This document shows, piece by piece, positions 7,872 through 17,594 of a DNA stretch of 64,000 bases. The first letter of the stretch is position 1. Each line of letters begins with the position of its first letter. The notes under the pieces were generated by a model, which saw only the letters and a program-made list of their open reading frames with translations, searched no databases and had not been told where the DNA came from. The translations under genes and the position numbers were made by a program. The stretch spans positions 78,981 through 142,980 of the forward strand of contig JAAFJF010000002.1 of NCBI GenBank assembly GCA_013298815.1. The letters run 5' to 3'. Source of the DNA: Polaromonas sp. Lineage in GTDB: Bacteria; Pseudomonadota; Gammaproteobacteria; Burkholderiales; Burkholderiaceae_C.

Positions 7872-8711
7872 TTAATGCAAACCGCGCTCTTCAGGCTCAT
7901 CCTTTGAAGTACTGATGACACTGGTGCGGATGCCTTTGGCTCTGCGCCAAGCATAGATGACATAGCCGCTCATACCATAGCCAACAAACAAAGCAAACAA
8001 TACAGAAGGCGGGTGGATATTGATGACGGCAATGCCCAACGCGATGGCCACTATCACTGCAAACGGCACACTCTTTTTCATTTGCACGTCTTTGAAGCTG
8101 TAAAACGGCACATTGGTGACCATGGTCAAACCCGAGAAGAGCACCAATCCAAACATGTACCAAGCAACGTCTGCGCCTTTGAGGTTGAGCTCTGTAGCCA
8201 CCCACAAAAAGCCACCTACTAAAGCCGCAGCAGCAGGTGATGGCAAGCCTTGAAAGTAACGCTTGTCAACGACAGCCGTATTCACATTGAAACGTGCCAA
8301 ACGCAATGCAGCACAAGCGCAGTAGACAAAAGATGCAAACCAGCCCCAGCGGCCCAAACCATTGAGCGCCCAAACATAGGAAATCAACGCCGGCGCAGCG
8401 CCGAAGGACACCATGTCGGACAATGAATCCATCTGCTCACCAAAAGCGCTTTGGGTGTTGGTCATACGGGCGACGCGGCCATCCAAGCTGTCTAAAACCA
8501 TGGCGCAAAAGATACCAATCGCGGCCAAATCAAAACGCCCATTGATTGCCATCACAATGGCGTAAAAGCCGCCAAACAGGGCAGCAAGCGTGAACAAATT
8601 CGGCAAAATATAAATGCCTTTGCGCCGCTTTTGCACATGCAAACTTGCGTTTAAATCGTCTGCAGCGTCTTTGACCGCATCTACTCCATCATGCATATTA
8701 AAATAATCCAA
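7872..8711 (-). CDS. pssA: CDP-diacylglycerol--serine O-phosphatidyltransferase
   Basis: PssA makes phosphatidylserine from CDP-diacylglycerol and serine in the inner membrane. The CDP-alcohol phosphatidyltransferase motif is intact: D77-G78, A81-R82, G91, D95 and D99. Several hydrophobic helices flank it (for example LPNLFTLAALFGGFYAIVMA). Length is 279 residues, typical of the type II family. It follows ilvC and precedes leuA, a gene order I know from other Burkholderiales. Whether it is co-transcribed with ilvC is doubtful because a terminator lies between them. Confidence 0.95.
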   Translation of the reverse strand: MDYFNMHDGVDAVKDAADDLNASLHVQKRRKGIYILPNLFTLAALFGGFYAIVMAINGRFDLAAIGIFCAMVLDSLDGRVARMTNTQSAFGEQMDSLSDMVSFGAAPALISYVWALNGLGRWGWFASFVYCACAALRLARFNVNTAVVDKRYFQGLPSPAAAALVGGFLWVATELNLKGADVAWYMFGLVLFSGLTMVTNVPFYSFKDVQMKKSVPFAVIVAIALGIAVINIHPPSVLFALFVGYGMSGYVIYAWRRAKGIRTSVISTSKDEPEERGLH

Positions 8712-8730
8712 ATTTATGCCGAAATATAGC

Positions 8731-8777
8731 TCTAGCCGGCGTATTTACTGCCTAAGCCGCTATTGATATAATAGCAA
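8731..8777 (-). repeat. Interspersed palindromic repeat, copy R2
   Basis: The core reads CTAGCCGGCGTATTTACTGC, CTAAGCCGCTATTG and ATATAATAGC, in reverse orientation to the copy at 21521. It sits between pssA and the ilvC terminator. The end contains TATAAT, so it could also supply a -10 sequence on the plus strand. Confidence 0.85.
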
Positions 8778-8806
8778 AAACAAAGGTCACCTAAGTGACC
8801 TTTGTT
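8772..8806 (-). terminator. Intrinsic terminator downstream of ilvC
   Basis: On the minus strand CAAAGGTCACTTAGGTGACC closes with TTTG and is followed by TTTTTGC. The arms AAAGGTCAC and GTGACCTTT are perfect. It lies about 40 bp after the ilvC stop codon, and repeat R2 abuts its T-rich side. Confidence 0.8.
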
Positions 8807-8842
8807 AATAACAGGGCGAAGCATCACCCTCAATTGTTACAC

Positions 8843-9892
<1,050 letters not shown>

Positions 9893-9943
9893 TTAATTTA
9901 TCAAGCAACTGCGTATTTTAAACGCGAACCTAGACAGGTATGC

Positions 9944-10435
9944 CTAAATACGTAGGATTCTCTCGCCGCGGCCAATGCCGCTAGGGCCAGTACGCACGGT
10001 TTCCAGAATGGCTGATTTGTCGATCGCTTCCAAAAAAGCATCGTTTTTAGCATGGTCACCGGTCAACTCAATGGTGTAGCTCTTATCAGTCACATCAATG
10101 ATGCGACCACGGAAGATATCAGCCATACGTTTGACTTCTTCGCGCTCCTTGCCAACAGCGCGTAGTTTGACCATCATCAACTCGCGCTCGGTGTAAGCGC
10201 CTTCGGTCAAATCAACCACTTTGACAACTTCAATGAGGCGGTTCAGATGCTTGGTGATTTGCTCGATGACATCATCGGAACCCGATGTTTGAATCGTCAT
10301 GCGTGACAAAGTAGGGTCTTCCGTCGGTGCAACGGTGAGTGACTCGATGTTGTAGCCACGGGCTGAAAACAAGCCCACCACGCGCGACAAAGCGCCCGGT
10401 TCGTTCTCAAGTAATACTGCAATGATGTGTTTCAT
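9944..10435 (-). CDS. ilvH: Acetolactate synthase small (regulatory) subunit
   Basis: IlvH holds the ACT domain that confers valine feedback on the catalytic subunit. The protein begins MKHIIAVLLENEPGALSRVV and continues FSARGYNIESLTVAPTED. A C-terminal second domain ends GIGRGERILRI. The frame is open to 10474, but ATG 10435 gives the standard 163 residues and has GAGGAAA upstream. The gene lies 102 bp downstream of ilvI on the same strand. Confidence 0.96.
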   Translation of the reverse strand: MKHIIAVLLENEPGALSRVVGLFSARGYNIESLTVAPTEDPTLSRMTIQTSGSDDVIEQITKHLNRLIEVVKVVDLTEGAYTERELMMVKLRAVGKEREEVKRMADIFRGRIIDVTDKSYTIELTGDHAKNDAFLEAIDKSAILETVRTGPSGIGRGERILRI

Positions 10436-10537
10436 GTGAATAATTTCCTCTTTTCGCCGCCCTCCCCCACACACGGTAATGTGCAGGCTTGGCGGGCAAT
10501 AGATTCAAAAAAATATTGTGAAGGGCTTTTGTAAAAA

Positions 10538-12328
10538 TTACAAATCTTCAGAACCCAAAAGCATCTGGTCGATACCCATGCCAGCCTTAACCATGGGGAA
10601 CACGTTCTCAGTCGGATCGGTACGGAAGTCCATGAACACCGTGCGATCTTTCAGCTTACGCGCTTCGCGCAATGCGGGCTCAACGTCAGCTGGTGATTCA
10701 ATCAACATGCCGACATGCCCGTAAGCTTCTGCCAACTTAACGAAATCAGGCAATGCGTCCATATAGCTATGGCTGTAACGGCTTTCATAGTCGATCTCTT
10801 GCCATTGACGCACCATACCTAGGTAACGGTTGTTTAAAGACAAGATTTTGATGGGTGTGTTGTACTGAAAGCAGGTTGACAACTCTTGAATACACATTTG
10901 CACCGAGCCTTCGCCGGTCACGCAAAACACTTCTTTGTCCGGCTTTGCCAACTTGATACCCATGGCGTAAGGAATGCCCACGCCCATGGTGCCTAAGCCG
11001 CCAGAGTTGATCCAACGACGTGGCTCTTCAAACTTGTAATATTGCGCTGCCCACATTTGGTGCTGGCCCACGTCTGAAGTGATGTAGGTCTCTTCACCCT
11101 TGGTCATGTTGCACAAAGTTTCGATGACATATTGCGGCTTGATGACGTCGCCTTTGCCGTGGTCATACTTCATGCAATCACGCTTACGCCAAGTCTCAAT
11201 TGTGCTCCACCACTCGCCCAAAGCCGTGGTATCAGGCTTCAAAGAGCCTTCTTTGATCATCGCAATCATCTCTAAAAGCACTTCTTTGACATCGCCAACA
11301 ATTGGAATATCAACTTTGACGCGCTTTGAGATACTGGATGGGTCAATATCGATGTGAATGATCTTGCGCTCAACTTGCGCAAAGTGCTTGGGGTTACCAA
11401 TCACGCGGTCGTCAAAACGTGCGCCGACCGCCAAAACCACATCTGCACTTTGCATGGCGTTGTTGGCTTCAAACGTACCGTGCATGCCCAGCATGCCTAA
11501 AAACTTAGGGTCGCTGGCAGCAATCGCACCCAAGCCCATCAAGGTATTGGTGCACGGAAAGCCCAACATGTCTGCCAAGGTACGCAGTTCAGCGCTGGCA
11601 TTGCTCAATAACACACCGCCACCAGTGTAGATGTACGGGCGTTTTGCCTTCAAGAGCAACATCAAAGCTTTGCGAATTTGTCCGCTGTGGCCTTTGCGCA
11701 CAGGGTTGTAGGCGCGCATTTCAACGGTTTCGGGGTAACCGTGATAAGGCACTTTGTTGAAAGATACGTCCTTAGGAATATCCACCACCACAGGACCAGG
11801 TCGGCCGCTGCGTGCAATGTGGAAAGCCTTTTTCATCGTCTCAGCTAGATCGCGCGCGTCTTTGACTAAGAAATTGTGTTTGACAATAGGGCGCGTGATG
11901 CCGATGGTGTCGCACTCTTGAAAAGCATCCAAACCGATGGCGTGCGTTGGCACTTGACCGGTGATGATCACCATCGGGATGCTGTCCATATACGCAGTCG
12001 CAATACCAGTTACGGCGTTGGTGGCTCCTGGACCAGATGTGACGAGGGCAACGCCTACATCACCCGTCGCTCGGGCATAGCCGTCTGCAGCGTGTACAGC
12101 AGCTTGCTCATGGCGCACCAGCACGTGCTTCATGGTGTCTTGTTTGTAAAGAGCGTCATAAATATGCAAAACTGCACCGCCTGGGTAACCCCAGATGAAT
12201 TTGACGTTTTCTGCTTGTAGAGATTTGACCAGAATTTCCGCGCCACGAAGTTCGGGAGCGTTTGAATGGTCGGACTTAGAAGAAGCTGCGGCGGTAGCTG
12301 CCGACATTTCGGCTGAATTGATTTCCAT
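10538..12328 (-). CDS. ilvI: Acetolactate synthase large (catalytic) subunit
   Basis: This ThDP enzyme condenses two pyruvates, or pyruvate with 2-oxobutyrate. The N-terminal domain has IWGYPGGAVLHIYDAL and VRHEQAAVHAADGYARATG, with the catalytic Glu in the latter. The ThDP-binding region reads CVTGEGSVQMCIQELSTC and SLNNRYLGMVRQWQ. The usual GDG triplet is GEG here, a variant I believe is common in related genera. ATG 12328 (MEINSAEM) is chosen over an upstream TTG at 12457; it gives 596 residues, normal after allowing for a short Ala/Ser-rich N-terminal extension. Confidence 0.95.
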   Translation of the reverse strand: MEINSAEMSAATAAASSKSDHSNAPELRGAEILVKSLQAENVKFIWGYPGGAVLHIYDALYKQDTMKHVLVRHEQAAVHAADGYARATGDVGVALVTSGPGATNAVTGIATAYMDSIPMVIITGQVPTHAIGLDAFQECDTIGITRPIVKHNFLVKDARDLAETMKKAFHIARSGRPGPVVVDIPKDVSFNKVPYHGYPETVEMRAYNPVRKGHSGQIRKALMLLLKAKRPYIYTGGGVLLSNASAELRTLADMLGFPCTNTLMGLGAIAASDPKFLGMLGMHGTFEANNAMQSADVVLAVGARFDDRVIGNPKHFAQVERKIIHIDIDPSSISKRVKVDIPIVGDVKEVLLEMIAMIKEGSLKPDTTALGEWWSTIETWRKRDCMKYDHGKGDVIKPQYVIETLCNMTKGEETYITSDVGQHQMWAAQYYKFEEPRRWINSGGLGTMGVGIPYAMGIKLAKPDKEVFCVTGEGSVQMCIQELSTCFQYNTPIKILSLNNRYLGMVRQWQEIDYESRYSHSYMDALPDFVKLAEAYGHVGMLIESPADVEPALREARKLKDRTVFMDFRTDPTENVFPMVKAGMGIDQMLLGSEDL

Positions 12329-12683
12329 AGTGGATCCTTTGCGTAAACCTTTGTGAATTTCTCTAACGAAATACCTTGGGTGCCCCTGCTCTTGGCTCTT
12401 GTGGAGCCGCTCTTGTGAAGCTGAGTTAGGACTTGAGGCCGGCAACCATAAACGCAATGTTGTAGCGCTCTGTTGTGACCCGTTTGCTGTTTGACTTGCA
12501 ATTGGTATTATCGCACCTCAAATCATAAAAAACTCGTTTTTAGCGATTTATGCGCCATTCTTAGCGGTTTGAAATGCCATAATCGCGGTTCTAATGCGTT
12601 GTAACTCCCTTGTAATTAGGTGATGACAACTAAAAACAAAGACAAACCGACATGAAGCGAAGGCCTAAAAAGGCCTAAAACAC
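12329..12683. other. Divergent intergenic region, ilvI / sigma factor
   Basis: This 355-bp gap separates two divergent operons and must hold both promoters. I looked for a branched-chain leader peptide before ilvI and found none: the short ATG frames on the minus strand carry no run of Leu, Val or Ile codons. A small hairpin (GGCTCTTGTGGAGCC, near 12394-12408) is present. A tandem 10-bp repeat AGGCCTAAAA occurs twice at 12661-12680, just before the sigma factor start. No confident -35/-10 pair was found. Confidence 0.6.
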
Positions 12684-13250
12684 TTGGCAACTGAACAAGA
12701 ACTCTCTGATTTTCTGAAAAGCGTAGAAAAACGAGCCTTCAAACGCTCGATATACCACGTACGCAACGAAGAATCTGCGCTCGACATTGTGCAAGATAGC
12801 ATGATGAAGCTGGCTGAGCACTATGGTGACAAGCCACCCGCTGAGCTTCCCATGCTTTTTCAGCGTATTTTGTCGAACTGCACCTTAGACTGGTTCAGGC
12901 GCCAAAAGACCCAAAGAGCGGTTTTTTCCAACTTTAGCGACTTTGAATCGGCCGGAGAAGACGGAGATTTCGATATTTTGGAAACTTTAGAGCTGAAAAA
13001 CGACTCAGATGGCACGGAAAGTGCAGAGTCTGCGACAAGTCGGGCTCAAACTTTTCGCGAAATCGAGGCAGAAATACAAGAATTGCCAGCGCGTCAACGA
13101 GAAGCCTTCCTCATGCGTTACTGGGAAGAGCTTGATGTGGCTGAGACTGCCGCTGCTATGGGGTGCTCAGAGGGCAGCGTGAAAACGCACTGTTCTAGAG
13201 CCGTAGCGGCATTAGCCAAAGCCTTGAAAGCTCGGGGAATACAACTATGA
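12684..13250 (+). CDS. ECF-type RNA polymerase sigma factor
   Basis: The 188-residue protein has region 2 (SALDIVQDSMMKLAEHYGD) and region 4 (LPARQREAFLMRYWEELDVAETAAAMGCSEGSVKTHCSRAVAAL) split by an acidic Ser/Glu-rich linker. Such group IV factors direct polymerase to a small stress or envelope regulon. The start is TTG 12684; no in-frame ATG lies near the N-terminus. A tiny frame, MKRRPKKA (12652-12678), ends six bases before it and might couple translation. The downstream gene overlaps by ATGA and encodes a membrane-anchored DUF3619 protein. That neighbour might act as an anti-sigma factor, but this is inference. Confidence 0.88.
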   Translation: MATEQELSDFLKSVEKRAFKRSIYHVRNEESALDIVQDSMMKLAEHYGDKPPAELPMLFQRILSNCTLDWFRRQKTQRAVFSNFSDFESAGEDGDFDILETLELKNDSDGTESAESATSRAQTFREIEAEIQELPARQREAFLMRYWEELDVAETAAAMGCSEGSVKTHCSRAVAALAKALKARGIQL

Positions 13251-13747
13251 ATAGCTTAAATTACAACTTATCTCGCATCGAATCTATTGATTCCGCACAA
13301 CTAAGCCAAGACCGTTTCGGACTCAAGCTAGCAGCTCGTCTGTCGTCGGGTAGTGCTGATTTGCCGCACGACATTTCTGAACGTCTGCGCGTTGCACGCC
13401 TGCAAGCCGTAACAAATCGTAAGCGTACTCAACTTGTTTCTGCCACGAAAGCCGCAACAGCTGTTTACGGCTCAGGCGGCTCAGCAACCATGAGTTTCGA
13501 CGACGAAGGCATGAACTTGTGGAACCGTTTGGCTTCTTTTTTACCGTTAATCGCTCTGGTTGTTGGCTTGATCGCTATTTCCGTGATTCAAAACGACCTG
13601 CGCGCAACCGAGTTAGCTGAAGTCGATTCCGCCTTGTTGGTAGACGACTTGCCTCCTGCTGCTTATGCGGATGCAGGTTTTGCTCAGTTTTTAAAATTGC
13701 ATGCAGACTACAACGCCACGCACCCAGGTGAAAATGCTGGTCAATAA
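13247..13747 (+). CDS. DUF3619 family single-span membrane protein
   Basis: The 166-residue protein starts at an ATG overlapping the sigma factor stop codon by four bases. It has a soluble N-terminal part (about 1-90) with the recurrent pattern DRFGLKLAARLSSGSADLP and LRVARLQAV. One membrane span follows (ASFLPLIALVVGLIAISVI, about 95-113), then a short acidic tail. This matches DUF3619, a Burkholderiales family of unknown function always next to this sigma factor type. The topology is compatible with an anti-sigma factor, but no known anti-sigma motif is visible. Confidence 0.85.
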   Translation: MNSLNYNLSRIESIDSAQLSQDRFGLKLAARLSSGSADLPHDISERLRVARLQAVTNRKRTQLVSATKAATAVYGSGGSATMSFDDEGMNLWNRLASFLPLIALVVGLIAISVIQNDLRATELAEVDSALLVDDLPPAAYADAGFAQFLKLHADYNATHPGENAGQ

Positions 13748-13789
13748 GCTACCAAACTAGATTACGAAATAAGACAGTTGATTTTCGGT

Positions 13790-14389
13790 ATGCTGACACA
13801 AACAAAGCTCGTTAAATTAGGACTATCAAGTGCGCTTGTTGCAGCACTTGTAGCCTTCGCGAGCCTAGTTACGGCACAAAATACAACTAATTTGACGTCC
13901 ACATCGTCAGCAATCGCAACGCAAGCTGCAAAGCCCGTACTAGCTGCAGCAAAAATAGCAAAGACACCCGCTGAAACATGGGATAAATTGACACCAACGC
14001 AAAAAGTTGCACTACAACCTTTGTCTGCCAATTGGGCGAGCTTGACAGAAGGTCACAAGCGAAAGTGGATTGCCGTATCAGCTAATTTTGCGCAATTCAG
14101 CCCTGAAGACAAGACCAAATTGCACAGTCGGATGACAGATTGGGCCAGCTTGAGCGCCAAACAACGCGAACAAGCTCGCATCAACTTTGCACAAACCAAA
14201 ACATTGACGCCTAGCGACAAACAAGCCAAGTGGGAAACCTACAAAGCTTTGCCACCTGAAACAAAGCAAGCGCTAGCCAACATCAATGTCGCGCCTAAAC
14301 CTACGGGTGCTGCAACGGCTGCGAAACCCGTCGCCAAAGACAAACTGGTCGCTAGTAAACCAAATTCTGACAAAGCTACGGTTAGATGA
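13790..14389 (+). CDS. DUF3106 family exported protein
   Basis: A signal peptide (LVKLGLSSALVAALVAFASLVTAQ) is followed by a low-complexity stretch. The DUF3106 region then repeats a Trp-containing unit: LTPTQKVALQPLSANWASL, RKWIAVSANFAQFSPEDK, MTDWASLSAKQREQARINF. The C-terminal tail is rich in Lys and Ala. The frame is open from TTG 13778, but ATG 13790 is more likely. The next gene starts at an ATG overlapping its stop codon, so the sigma-DUF3619-DUF3106-RDD set looks like one operon. The function is unknown; a periplasmic location is inferred. Confidence 0.85.
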   Translation: MLTQTKLVKLGLSSALVAALVAFASLVTAQNTTNLTSTSSAIATQAAKPVLAAAKIAKTPAETWDKLTPTQKVALQPLSANWASLTEGHKRKWIAVSANFAQFSPEDKTKLHSRMTDWASLSAKQREQARINFAQTKTLTPSDKQAKWETYKALPPETKQALANINVAPKPTGAATAAKPVAKDKLVASKPNSDKATVR

Positions 14390-14895
14390 GCGAGGCTTCG
14401 TCGATGGTCGCTTTGACAACCCCAAGCCTCAAACGCCGCATGGCCTGCTGGCTGTATGAAGGGCTGCTGATGTTTGGCGTTGTTTTCATCGCCGGTTACC
14501 TGTTCGGCACACTCAGCCAAACGCGTCATGCTTTGAACAACCGCCACGCCCTACAAGCTTTTCTGTTCCTTATTTTCGGTATCTACTTCGCTTGGTTTTG
14601 GTCTAGAGGACAAACTCTGGCTATGAAAACCTGGAATATACGCGTCGTTTCCATTTCTGGCCAGCCCATCACGCAAATGCGTGCTTTGGTGCGCTATGTC
14701 CTCAGCTGGATATGGCTTTTACCGCCATTAGCAGCGCTAGCGCCTTTTTCACTGAGCGGTGGGGAAACCAGTTTACTCGTTATCGGCTGGGTATTGGTGT
14801 ATGCCTTGTTAAGCCGCTTTCAGCCGCAGCAGCAGTTTTGGCACGATGTTTGGGCAGGTACGCGCTTGGTCGACTCAAAGCCACTGAGCCGGTAG
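14386..14895 (+). CDS. RDD family integral membrane protein
   Basis: This 169-residue protein has three to four hydrophobic segments. The RDD signature appears as SLKRRMACWLYEGLLMFGVVF near the N-terminus, and a conserved FFLIFGIYFAWFWSRGQTLAMKTW-like region follows (AFLFLIFGIYFAWFWSRGQ). The late motif WHDVWAGTRLV is typical of the family. RDD proteins are membrane proteins whose role is mostly undefined. The start overlaps the DUF3106 stop by ATGA, which indicates co-translation. Confidence 0.88.
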   Translation: MSEASSMVALTTPSLKRRMACWLYEGLLMFGVVFIAGYLFGTLSQTRHALNNRHALQAFLFLIFGIYFAWFWSRGQTLAMKTWNIRVVSISGQPITQMRALVRYVLSWIWLLPPLAALAPFSLSGGETSLLVIGWVLVYALLSRFQPQQQFWHDVWAGTRLVDSKPLSR

Positions 14896-14920
14896 TCAGT
14901 CGATAGTCGATAATGCGTGG

Positions 14921-15319
14921 ATGCAAAATCCACATGATTCAGAAGTTAACCCCCAAAAATCTCGCACCGGTTTAAACCGCATCCTTCACGCTGGCGGTTA
15001 TTCCATACAGGGGTTGAAGGCCGGTTGGGGTGAGACCGCTTTTAGGCAAGAAGCCATTGCGGCTGTTTTCTTAGTTCCTGCAGCTTTTTGGCTTGGTCGT
15101 AATTGGGTAGAAACTGCCCTGCTTGCTGGGACAGTGCTTATTGTGATGGTTGTGGAACTGCTCAACACAGGTATAGAAACCGCCATAGACCGCATCGGCC
15201 CCGAATGGCATGCCTTATCAAAACGCGCTAAAGACATGGGCAGCGCTGCAGTGTTGCTTAGCCTGTTGTTGTGCGGCGGTGTGTGGTCGGCTGCATTGCT
15301 GCAGCGCTTTTGCTTCTAA
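14921..15319 (+). CDS. dgkA: Diacylglycerol kinase
   Basis: DgkA phosphorylates diacylglycerol in the inner membrane and recycles lipid from membrane-derived oligosaccharide synthesis. The 132-residue protein has three membrane spans and the signature VVELLNTGIETAIDRIG containing the catalytic Glu and the Asn of ELLNT. The N-terminal amphipathic part includes AGGYSIQGLKAGWGETAFRQE. It is the last gene of the plus-strand run that begins with the sigma factor, 25 bp after the RDD gene. Confidence 0.95.
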   Translation: MQNPHDSEVNPQKSRTGLNRILHAGGYSIQGLKAGWGETAFRQEAIAAVFLVPAAFWLGRNWVETALLAGTVLIVMVVELLNTGIETAIDRIGPEWHALSKRAKDMGSAAVLLSLLLCGGVWSAALLQRFCF

Positions 15320-15343
15320 ATTTTCAGATTTAAAGCGACAAAC

Positions 15344-15703
<360 letters not shown>

Positions 15704-15770
15704 TTAGTAAACACGAGTTTTGAAATATATTAACACTTAAACATGAGAATATTTTTCCGTTCAAGCTCTG

Positions 15771-15832
15771 TCATTCCCGCGAAGGCGGGAATCCACACGC
15801 GCGACCTTAGATTACCGCCTTCGCGGGAATGA
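15771..15832. repeat. REP-type inverted repeat between nadE and glnB
   Basis: TCATTCCCGCGAAGGCGGGA at 15771-15790 is matched in inverted order by ACCGCCTTCGCGGGAATGA at 15814-15832, with 23 bases between. Each arm also contains its own smaller palindrome CCCGCGAAGGCGGG. The TCATTCCCGCGAAGGCGGGA motif is widespread in proteobacterial genomes as a non-coding repeat. A single arm recurs at 49970-49988. Confidence 0.85.
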
Positions 15833-15838
15833 AAGAAT

Positions 15839-17572
15839 TTAGGCGCGAAATTTACTCGTGATCGGATACCGCCAATCCTTGCCAAAACTGCGGTGCGTGA
15901 CGCGAATACCAATCGGCGCTTGGCGGCGTTTGTGTTCGTTGATTTTGATCAAATGGGTGACGCGCTGCACATCTGCCGGTGCAAAACCAGCCGCCAAAAT
16001 CTCGGCAATACTCTGGTCGTTTTCCATATAACGCTCCAAAATCGCGTCCAACACCTCGTAGGGCGGCAGGCTGTCTTGGTCTTTTTGGTCGGCGCGCAGC
16101 TCGGCGCTGGGTGGGCGGGTGATGATGCGCTCGGGGATGGGGTTGCTGCCCGTACCGTTCGGATCGTTCTGGTTGCGCCATAAGCAGAGCTTGAAAACTG
16201 TCGTCTTCGCGATGTCTTTGATCGCTGCAAAACCGCCCGCCATATCGCCGTACAACGTGCAATAGCCCGTTGCCATTTCCGATTTATTCCCCGTGGTCAG
16301 CACCATGCTGCCAAATTTATTGGACAGCGCCATCAAGAGCGTGCCGCGAATCCGCGCTTGGATGTTTTCTTCGGTGGTGTCCTCTTTCAAGCCTGCAAAT
16401 TCGCTACTCAAGCTCTTCTTGAACGCTTCAAATTCAGGAACGATTGAGATTTCGTCATAACGCACGCCCATGCGCAGCGCCATCTCTCGGGCATCTATCC
16501 AGCTGATGTCTGCGGTGTAGGGCGACGGCATCATCACGGCGCGAACTTTGTCTTTGCCCAATGCATCCACCGCTAGCGCGAGTACCAAAGCCGAGTCGAT
16601 TCCGCCCGACAGCCCCAAAATCGCGCCAGGAAAGCCGTTTTTACCCAAATAATCGCGAATACCCAGCACCAAAGCATCCCACAAATCGGCCTCATCGCTG
16701 CGTAACGGGGCAATTTCATCCTTCTTGTCATTGACCTCATTTACTATCAAATCAATAGCTGCTGAGGCAGTATTTACGCTGGCTAGATTGCTATTTACCC
16801 CTATTTTTACGCCAATATAAAGTAATTTTTCCTTAAAACTCTCCGCCCTGGCCACCAATTCCGCTTGGGCATTGAGCGCAAATGAGCCGCCGTCAAACAC
16901 CACCTCGTCCTGCCCGCCCACCAAGTGCGCATAAATTAGCGGCAACCCCGTGGCTTTGACCCGATCAGCCATGCGCTGCACCCGCTCGCCGCCCTTGCCA
17001 ACGTGGAAGGGCGAGGCGTTGATGACGGCCAGCACCTGCGCACCCGCCTCCAAAGCCAGCTGAGCAGGCTCGGCAAACCAGGCGTCTTCGCAGATAAGTA
17101 AGCCCACACTGACTTGATTTCCTGACTCACCGATTTGGAACACACAAACGCCCTGCCCTGGGGTGAAATAGCGCCGTTCGTCAAACACTTGGTAATTGGG
17201 CAGCTCGCGCTTGGCGTAGGTTTCAAGAATCCGCCCCTCGCTGATGACACTTGCCGCGTTAAACCGCCGCTGAATCGCCACTGATTTGCTGCGCTCGTCC
17301 CCACCCGTGGGGTGACCAACGACCACGACCATGCCTTTTAACCCTGCGCAGGCATCGACCACCGTTTTCACGGCATCATGGCAGGCGGAGATAAAGGCGG
17401 GTCGCAAAAACAGGTCTTCCGCCGCGTAGCCGCAGATGGATAATTCGGGTGTGAGCAGCAGCCTTGCACCTTGCGCGTAGGCTTCTGTTGCAGAAGCGAT
17501 GATTTTTTGTGCATTGCCCTGCAAATCGCCAACGACGAGGTTTAATTGCGCAACGCAGATTTTGAGTGTCAT
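15839..17572 (-). CDS. nadE: NAD+ synthase, glutamine-hydrolysing, with in-frame repeat insertion
   Basis: NadE amidates deamido-NAD using ammonia from glutamine. The N-terminal nitrilase-type domain has ELSICGYAAEDLF and the Cys nucleophile in VGLLICEDAWF. The synthase domain has the PP-loop LGLSGGIDSALVLALA and the late motifs TTGNKSEMATGYCTLYGDMAGG and DQSIAEIL. Between the two domains, at about residues 248-279, lies a segment including VNSNLASVNTASAAIDLIV. It is encoded by a copy of the interspersed repeat (R3) and looks like an insertion into the interdomain linker. The frame is intact at 577 residues. The gene ends seven bases from a REP hairpin. Confidence 0.95.
   Translation of the reverse strand: MTLKICVAQLNLVVGDLQGNAQKIIASATEAYAQGARLLLTPELSICGYAAEDLFLRPAFISACHDAVKTVVDACAGLKGMVVVVGHPTGGDERSKSVAIQRRFNAASVISEGRILETYAKRELPNYQVFDERRYFTPGQGVCVFQIGESGNQVSVGLLICEDAWFAEPAQLALEAGAQVLAVINASPFHVGKGGERVQRMADRVKATGLPLIYAHLVGGQDEVVFDGGSFALNAQAELVARAESFKEKLLYIGVKIGVNSNLASVNTASAAIDLIVNEVNDKKDEIAPLRSDEADLWDALVLGIRDYLGKNGFPGAILGLSGGIDSALVLALAVDALGKDKVRAVMMPSPYTADISWIDAREMALRMGVRYDEISIVPEFEAFKKSLSSEFAGLKEDTTEENIQARIRGTLLMALSNKFGSMVLTTGNKSEMATGYCTLYGDMAGGFAAIKDIAKTTVFKLCLWRNQNDPNGTGSNPIPERIITRPPSAELRADQKDQDSLPPYEVLDAILERYMENDQSIAEILAAGFAPADVQRVTHLIKINEHKRRQAPIGIRVTHRSFGKDWRYPITSKFRA
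16743..16805 (+). repeat. Interspersed palindromic repeat, copy R3, inside nadE
   Basis: The plus strand reads ATCAATAGCTGCTGAGGCAG, TATTTACGCTGGCTAG and ATTGCTATTTACC, the repeat in forward orientation. It is translated on the minus strand within nadE, giving NLASVNTASAAIDLIV without breaking the frame. It falls between the glutaminase and synthase domains, where extra sequence is likely to be tolerated. Confidence 0.85.
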
Positions 17573-17594
17573 AAAGCTAAGAAAATAATATTAA

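Noticed and set aside
12329-12540. Search for a branched-chain leader peptide upstream of ilvI
   Set aside because: Short ATG frames there carry no cluster of Leu, Val or Ile codons and no terminator follows them, unlike the leuA leader.
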